From contig NC_134644.1 in the NCBI RefSeq assembly GCF_030463565.1, positions 153,351,967 to 153,415,966 on the forward strand: a stretch of DNA of 64,000 nt. Reading direction: 5' to 3'. Source of the stretch: Pelecanus crispus (Eukaryota > Chordata > Aves > Pelecaniformes > Pelecanidae). The translations under genes and the position numbers were made by a program. Under the pieces are notes generated by a model, which saw nothing but the letters and a program-made list of their open reading frames with translations, was not told the DNA's origin and did no database searches. The first letter of the stretch is position 1. The number at the start of each line of letters is the position of its first letter. This document shows positions 57,733-64,000 of this stretch, one piece after another.

Positions 57733-60700
57733 AATGTCCCCATGCTCAATACCCAAGGGGTTCATCCCCAGGAAATAAAGTGGTAGCTGAGGTGACATGA
57801 ATTGTACCACAAGCAGGACAACGCTCTGAGAGAGACTCTTTTCATCAGAGTCAATGGTTGGACAGTGCAGTAATTCCCTCCTGAACACACTTCTTCTCCT
57901 GTAAAAAAATGGGACTTAAACACCACAGTAAAAATCATTCCCCAAGTGTCTCAATGAAGAGCTCAGTTGTTATCTCATCCTGATTAAAAAGTGCTTGAGT
58001 TTGCATAAGTTTTCAGCCAGAGAAACTCAGCAATGATGTCCAGGCTAATTTTTTAACAATTAGCAACTCTGAGCCTCAGACTGACAGATTACCACGGTTT
58101 GGCAGTATCACCAATAGACAGGGAGTTGTGAAATTGTAAGACATTATTGTATTGTTGGTAGCCTGAGTAAATCTAAATCTTTTCAAGCTTTGCTTCAGTG
58201 AGTTAATTCCAGGACCTGAATTACAAGTGCAATTTGAATTACATTGCAAAGACTGAACTTACTTCACTTTAGCAAAGTCCTTTTTCTTAAGACTTATGAA
58301 TTCCAGTTATTTTGAAATCCTGAAATGTTGAAATCTTTTGATACCTTTCTTGTTATTTCCAAGGAAAGACGGGTAAAGGTTTTCACTGACTTTCCCTGCC
58401 AGTACCTCTTTATTTAGGTAAGTGTGTTTCTTTGACTTTACCTTTATTTTGTGGTATCTCAGCTGCTGCTACACACTGTGTACATCCACAGGGGCTTTTT
58501 ATTCTCCCAGCCCTAAACCTGAGATATTAAAATAGCAGAAGGAAAAAACCTTGACAGAATCAGAAAATAATAAAAAGAATTTGAACCAAATAAATGTTCT
58601 GTGTGTATTTAGGGCAATTGAATACACCTGCAAAAAGCAAGGATAATTTCAGTTTGTCTCTATGTATTTTGTCTGGGAATTTTAATACACTCAACTGACT
58701 CCAACTAATTAAGTCTGAAAGCTTGCTGCTGCGCTATATGAGGCAGGGCAGAGGACATCACCCATTTTGTAGGGGAATGAAGTGAGATGTGATTACATGA
58801 TTTGCTGGGTACAAAAGATTATTAAATATTGGATTTGTGAATAAGGATACATATTCCAGTTACAGTTTAATCATTAGGATTGATTTTTTACCAAATAACA
58901 ACAACAGCAGTGACAATAGAGAAAAAAGATTCTGCTGTGAAGTGTCTTGTAAAATAATTTGTTTCATCAGTGGCTTATTGGTAAAAGAAACCTGTATCTG
59001 ACAATTGCCCATACAAAATTTTACTTAGAGTAAAAGGGCTATTATTGAGTACTGGCTTGAAACTATAGTTTTTCAGGTTATCGACTTATTTATTATACAT
59101 TCTCCACAATAAGAATACTGACTGAGTAATTGTTGCAGAAGGCAAAAACTACAGGTTAATAGTAGCAGTTCAAAAGCTCAACAAATTTTTTAAGAGAAAC
59201 AGCTAAATGGGTCTGTGGCTCTGCAGTTGTTTGCAGTAATCAAGGACTTTTCAATAGGCAAGTCCTTATTCAGTTTCTCACAACTGTATGGAACTGAATA
59301 ATCAGACTGGAAATTGGGTACATACTGTTCAGGTTTCAGCTTGGTTTCTGAGAGCTTCGGTTTTCTCCAGTGTAGCACCAGGGTTTTTCAAATCTCATCA
59401 GAGAAATTCTATCCATGGAAAGTAACACTATACTCTGATGTATATTTCTGCATCTTTGTATTTCTCATGTTAATAAACCAAAAAGAACTGGAGATGGACA
59501 CAATCTGTTGCTAGAAATGTTTAGTTTTCTGATTGCAATTTTCTCCTCCCAAAATGTGTTTGTGTTTTCCTTAATCCAGCCTTAAGAGACTGAAGTGATG
59601 GAGCTTCCTACGTTTCCCTTCATAGAGCATTGCGAAGTATAATACACGAAACTGTTCAATATTTTTCATGATATTCTGGTTATGTTCAGCTTTTTATGTG
59701 AATTCTATAAATCTGATATACAATCTCTTATTTGTAAGAACCCCTCCCTCATTACGCTGGAAAAATATATGCTATTAATATTTCCAGCCAGTTATGCTAG
59801 CCTCTCTTAATTATTCTTACTGACATGTATTTCCAATGATTTTAGAACAATTAAATGCTAGGAAAATGTGTCTGCAAAACAAAATTTTGATCAAAATATC
59901 TGAGGACAGTATTTTTACCTTTTTTCTGTCTGGAGATGAATTTAAGATTTGGCTCAAGTCAAATTATGGGTGCAAATACTGAATATGTGAATTTGCAGGT
60001 TGTGTGCCCCTGTGGTATTGGGTCTGTTTTTCTGTGCTGTTCTCTTCAGGTTCTCAGATTTCTCTTACAGCAAATTCCTGGGCTTTTTGGGATATAATAC
60101 AAACAGGGCTAGAAATAGAGGAAAGCAAGATTCAAATTCACTAAAATTTGGTTTATGTTGTTCAGAATCCATAATGTTTCAATATCTATATGCACTGTGT
60201 TCCTTACTTATTTGCAAATTCACTTACTCCCCTGCTCCCTTCCCGCTATACGACATGCCTTAAATCTCTCAGGGTAGTGCACTGCAGCCACTGATGTACT
60301 GCAAGAAATGCCTTATGCAGACTCTGAAGAATGTATTGGAATCGGCTCATAATTACATTTAAACACATATTATTAGATCTCCCTTTGATTACATATGAAC
60401 TGTCTCCTGTAACCACTTGAACCTGTGAAGCTGGATGGGGAAGACTGCACATTCACCAATTACAGTGGATTTAGATTTCCAAAACGCTAATGTGTCCCAG
60501 ATGTGAAAGGAGGGAGGCTCTGACCAGGACTGGTGAGCCGTGTCGTTGACAGCCACATTACATGATGACTACCTGGAAACAGGGAATGTTCATCACACAG
60601 TACACCCTCAATGGGGGAAGGGAGAAGCAAATGGAAGGTCACTCTGGGATTCAGGGTTCACAGTGCTACCCGAATGCTTAATGTCCAAAAAATACATCCT

Positions 60701-62029
60701 GGAGACAGCAGCAAGATATTTTTTGCTGCTTCCCTCAACACAAGCAAGGTTTTTTCAGAGGTTGTTTCAGAATCTGGTTTTCTCATTAAGGTTTTAAATC
60801 TGTGGCTTCTTACTTTGATCTCATTGGTTGACATTAATGCTTATTTTAACCTTCTCTCTGTTTTTTTATTCCCTTTTTTTTCCCACTCAAATCAAGACAT
60901 CCATCACTACTGCATCTGAGTAAACAAGCAACCATTTCCCAGGAGAAGGCACAGATAGGTCTTCTTTCCCCCAGGCAGAGAGGGAGGAAACATCGAAAAC
61001 AAAAGTTAAACACCACTGCCAGCACCTGGATGCAACCCTTTGCTCATGTATTTACTGCATTGCATCCTGGCTTTTTGAAACCTGCTTTACCCATAAGACT
61101 ATGAGAGAACAAGCTCTCTGAACTGCCAAAACTACCCTTTCTTCAGTTGGCTCCACTCAGCACAGTAGTAGGTGGATGAGTTTGGTAAAGAGAGAGTAAG
61201 GAATTTTCTCCCAGTCAAGTGGGATTTGAATATTGAGTTTTGTATGTGAATGTCACTAATATTTCACACCAGGTCATATGTGGGGCACATTGTGGGTGTA
61301 GCCCAGGCAAAAGAGAAGTATGGCTGAGAATGGTGACATCTGCCTCTGTCGTAAGTGCAGGACAGAAACATGTATATGGATGCTTTTTATTTGGGGAACC
61401 AGAACCAGAATGAATTTAGCATGACCACATATCTACACATCACCTTATAAATGTGCAGGAAGATACTCTTCCTAAATGGAGTGGGTTTAAGTTTTACTGG
61501 TTCACTACTAGGCTTTCCTTTGCCAGCAATTGCCTCCATGCTAGCAAGACCTTTAGCTGGCAGAATTTAATTCAGGGCCAGGATCTGGAAAAACAGGAGG
61601 CCAAATGGAGTATCATCATGTCTATATCTGCAGATTTGCCCGGTTTTGCTCAAGCTTCCTAGCTTGTCTTCCCCTTAGCACAGGAAAAAAGGATTAAGTC
61701 TGTCAGGTCTGTACTTCAGAGGCAGCCCCAGCAAAGCCCCTGCAGAGGCAAAGCAAATGATCATAACCCATCAGGATCCTCTCCAGCATAAGAAAGGATA
61801 AACTAATTTTTTTAGCCTTCATCAGGTTCTGCAGTCAAATAAACAGCACCTGACAGTCTCTGGAATCAAAGATAGAAGGTCACTAAGACCTAGAGTTATT
61901 AGTAAGGACACTGAACACTGTCCCATTGCCCTAGGGAGATTTTCAGTCACTGAAACTGATGCCCTTCAGATGCCACGTCAAGGTCTGAAGCCTGACTGAT
62001 TGGTGTCTAAAAATTAAGAGCAGATGCTG

Positions 62030-62262
62030 CTAGACACTATTTGCTATCTATCATCTCTTCAATAATCTTGCCCAGAAATGGAAGGTTTAGCAATCAGACA
62101 ATAGTTGGCAAGAAAATTAATGTCAGTAGAGGATTTATTGAGTAAGGACCCAATAAATGCATGCTTGAATGCTTCTGGCAGTCTGCCTTTTCTTAAGGAA
62201 AAATTGCCAATAGTAGGTATTTTCCCCTGATTTTCACCATGGGAAAACATACTTCTCATATG
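62030..62262 (-). pseudogene. Ancient CR1/L2-clade reverse transcriptase fragment
   Basis: The minus-strand frame (62259-62059) reads NFSLRKGRLPEAFKHAFIGSLLNKSS and then NFLANYCLIAKP, and in a neighbouring frame PFLGKIIEEMIDSK follows directly. This is the order of an early reverse-transcriptase block in LINEs of the CR1/L2 group: a helix ending in G-x-x-P-x-x-(F/W)K, a strand with LL-K-S, the NYRPI-type motif (here NYCLI) and a P-F-L-x-K-I-x-E helix. A frameshift lies between the NYCLI part and the PFLGK part. No other RT motif or 3' end is recognisable, so the copy is very old. The sequence is unlike the young CR1 copies elsewhere in this window, suggesting a different LINE lineage. Confidence 0.6.
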
Positions 62263-64000
62263 TGGAGTGTTTAAGAAATTTTCCTTAGAGTATCTAGGAC
62301 CTCTAACTGAAAAATGGCAAAAGTGAGTTAATCAAATTATCTGGTACCTTCATTCCTTTTTGGTAGTTTTATTGTGACAAATCCACACCCAGCATTCAAA
62401 TATAATGACGGCTTTATGCAACATGAAATAGTACAAGCTAAAACAGTTGGAGGTAATCCTGGCTAATCAGATAGACTAACATAATAGTTTACTGAGTTTT
62501 TAAGATTGCTTGATATATGCAATGGTAAGTCCTGTCAGGATTGGGTTTTCATTGGAAGAACGCACTAGTCCAAATGCTGTGGTCCATGCCTTACGGACTT
62601 GCTGTTCATTGTAAGGCCAGTGTAATATGCAATAGGAGAAGATGAGTGTGAGATGTGCGTAGTGATAAAGAGGTCACATCCTTAATCTGATGCATCATTT
62701 GCTGGTTCAGAATTATTTACAACTTTTGCCTGTGGAGGACAAAAAGGGCTTATGAAGAAGGTACAGATAGAGTTTGGAAAGCTGGACTTTTCATTCATTA
62801 GACTTGATGAAAAAGAGATTTCTCTTTTTTGTCAGAACTGTGACAACTTCTTTATGTGAGACAGCCAGATGAAGTATTTTCTCTCAGGTGTTTTAAGTAC
62901 ATTTTATTTGAACTTAATAACCCTAGTTAGAGATCTAACTACGAAGTATAGCCCTTGATCATCATTTGGCAGAAGAAAATGCAAAGTTTTTAAGTTTACT
63001 ACTACACATCTTAAGTCCTACAAACTTGTTGAGACACACCTTTAAACTTGCAGTCTTAATTTATCGTGCTTTATAAATGAGAACAAACCATAACATTTAG
63101 ATACAGAGCAAAACAAGAACTCTAAATCTAGATATCTTTAGATTCATGTTTTTTACCCACATAAACACAATCACAGGCTCATCCCTACTGAGTTTTAAAA
63201 GGGTGAGAAGGGTGGTAAGAACAGCTAAAAATTAGCTTAAAGAAAGAGCACCTGTAAGTTAATTATTAGACTATCTCTGTGTCAAATTCTGTCCTTCCTT
63301 TGTTTCAACAGTAGCAGTTCTTTCTATTTCCTTTCTTCTGCTACTTTACATTAGGCATCTGAGCTTTGTTCTCTCTCATCTAAGTGAAATTGTATTTCTG
63401 GGATTGCCAATAAAGCATGTCTTCTCCAGGCAAAGAATTTTTTGTCAGAGTATCTGTATTGGAGTTCAAAGACAAAAGCCCCATTACTCTAATTTCTATT
63501 CTGAGTTCTGAAATGCTGTTACTATTTTTCAGTTTCAAAAGGTTATGTGCATCTTGACTTACTACTTAAGAAGTCCAATTATTAGTCCTCAAAACAGTCT
63601 TTGCAGTGACCCACCTAGTGTTCACCAAGAAGTAATGGCTCTTCTTGATGTTAGGTGTCCTTGCCTTTCCCTAATGTAAACCAAGCACAGTAAAGATGGA
63701 TCCAGCCTGCACTGTCTTGGGTGTGATGGGGGCCAGAAAGAACAGACTTTCCTTTATAGTTACTAGAAACACTCCAAAAGAATAGATGTTAAACAACAGA
63801 GCTAGAATCAAGCTGACGACATACCACAAAATAAAATGGTGGAAGATTTCATCAGTACAGGAGTAAAACAGCCTCTTGGAGCAAAAAGAAAAGATGTGAT
63901 TTGCTCAAATAGTAATCTGCTCATAGTTTCTCCTGAAGTGCCTCCTCAGTAGCCCAAGGTTGCAATCACTGCTTTGCAAAATGCATTCAAAACAATGATA
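62263..64000. other. Non-coding DNA to the window end
   Basis: No recognised exon or repeat. More of the ancient LINE might continue just right of 62263 on the minus strand, but I cannot read any further motif. Confidence 0.45.

Larger units (their letters stand above)
53881..62028. other. Non-coding AT-rich DNA
   Basis: I recognise no exon, RNA gene or well-preserved mobile element. Local features are a 20-bp perfect palindrome (56112-56131), AAATA-type repeats at 56248-56275, a T run at 57009-57023 and an AAT-rich stretch at 57652-57732. The frame 56915-57385 plus includes the T run and has no family motif. Confidence 0.5.

Overview
The window looks like a gene-poor piece of a bird genome. 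The evidence is the repeat content: many 5'-truncated CR1 LINEs on both strands, whose 3' ends carry the short ATTCTATG-type tail typical of avian CR1, and an ERVL-type LTR retrotransposon with about 550 bp TG...CA LTRs. Nothing suggests a prokaryote: there are no operons, ribosome binding sites or dense ORFs. I found no host protein-coding exon that I would defend. Every convincing protein similarity belongs to a transposable element. Some open frames start at TTG or other non-ATG codons, and most are chance frames.

Layout. 1-10526 is AT-rich non-coding DNA with one candidate conserved regulatory stretch (about 4330-4870). 10527-13835 is a CR1 cluster: one plus-strand 3' end, then a second plus-strand copy split by about 1.27 kb of minus-strand CR1 pieces that include a reverse-transcriptase fragment. 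13836-18644 is non-coding. 18645-19210 is a solo ERVL-type LTR with an intact TATA box. 19211-31002 is non-coding, with a CTCCT pentanucleotide array (23043-23136) and a small GC/CpG-rich patch near 26200-26450. 31003-33563 is a long plus-strand CR1 carrying decayed endonuclease and reverse transcriptase. 33660-34335 is an unexplained CpG-rich segment with minus-strand open frames.

35537-42268 is a full-length but dead ERVL-like provirus: LTR, Lys-type primer binding site, gag-position ORF, protease, reverse transcriptase, RNase H, integrase, LTR, with no env. Its coding region lies mostly in one reading frame, broken by stop codons, one short frame excursion in pol and at least one frame break in late gag. 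A TAG separates gag from protease in the shared frame, which is the layout of readthrough-type gag-pol.

42269-64000 is again mostly non-coding. It holds two short CR1 3' ends (43226 and 50494), a small tandem repeat (43335-43396), a decayed L1-type ORF1 (about 46796-47190), two candidate conserved elements (about 52330-52580 and 53060-53880), a perfect 20-bp palindrome (56112-56131) and a decayed CR1/L2-clade reverse-transcriptase fragment on the minus strand (about 62030-62262).

All functional statements rest on motif reading by eye. No database search was possible. The best leads are the orphan CpG-rich segment at 33.7-34.3 kb, the membrane-like N-terminus and 30-bp repeat of the gag-position ORF, the L1 ORF1 relic, and the candidate enhancers at 52-54 kb.
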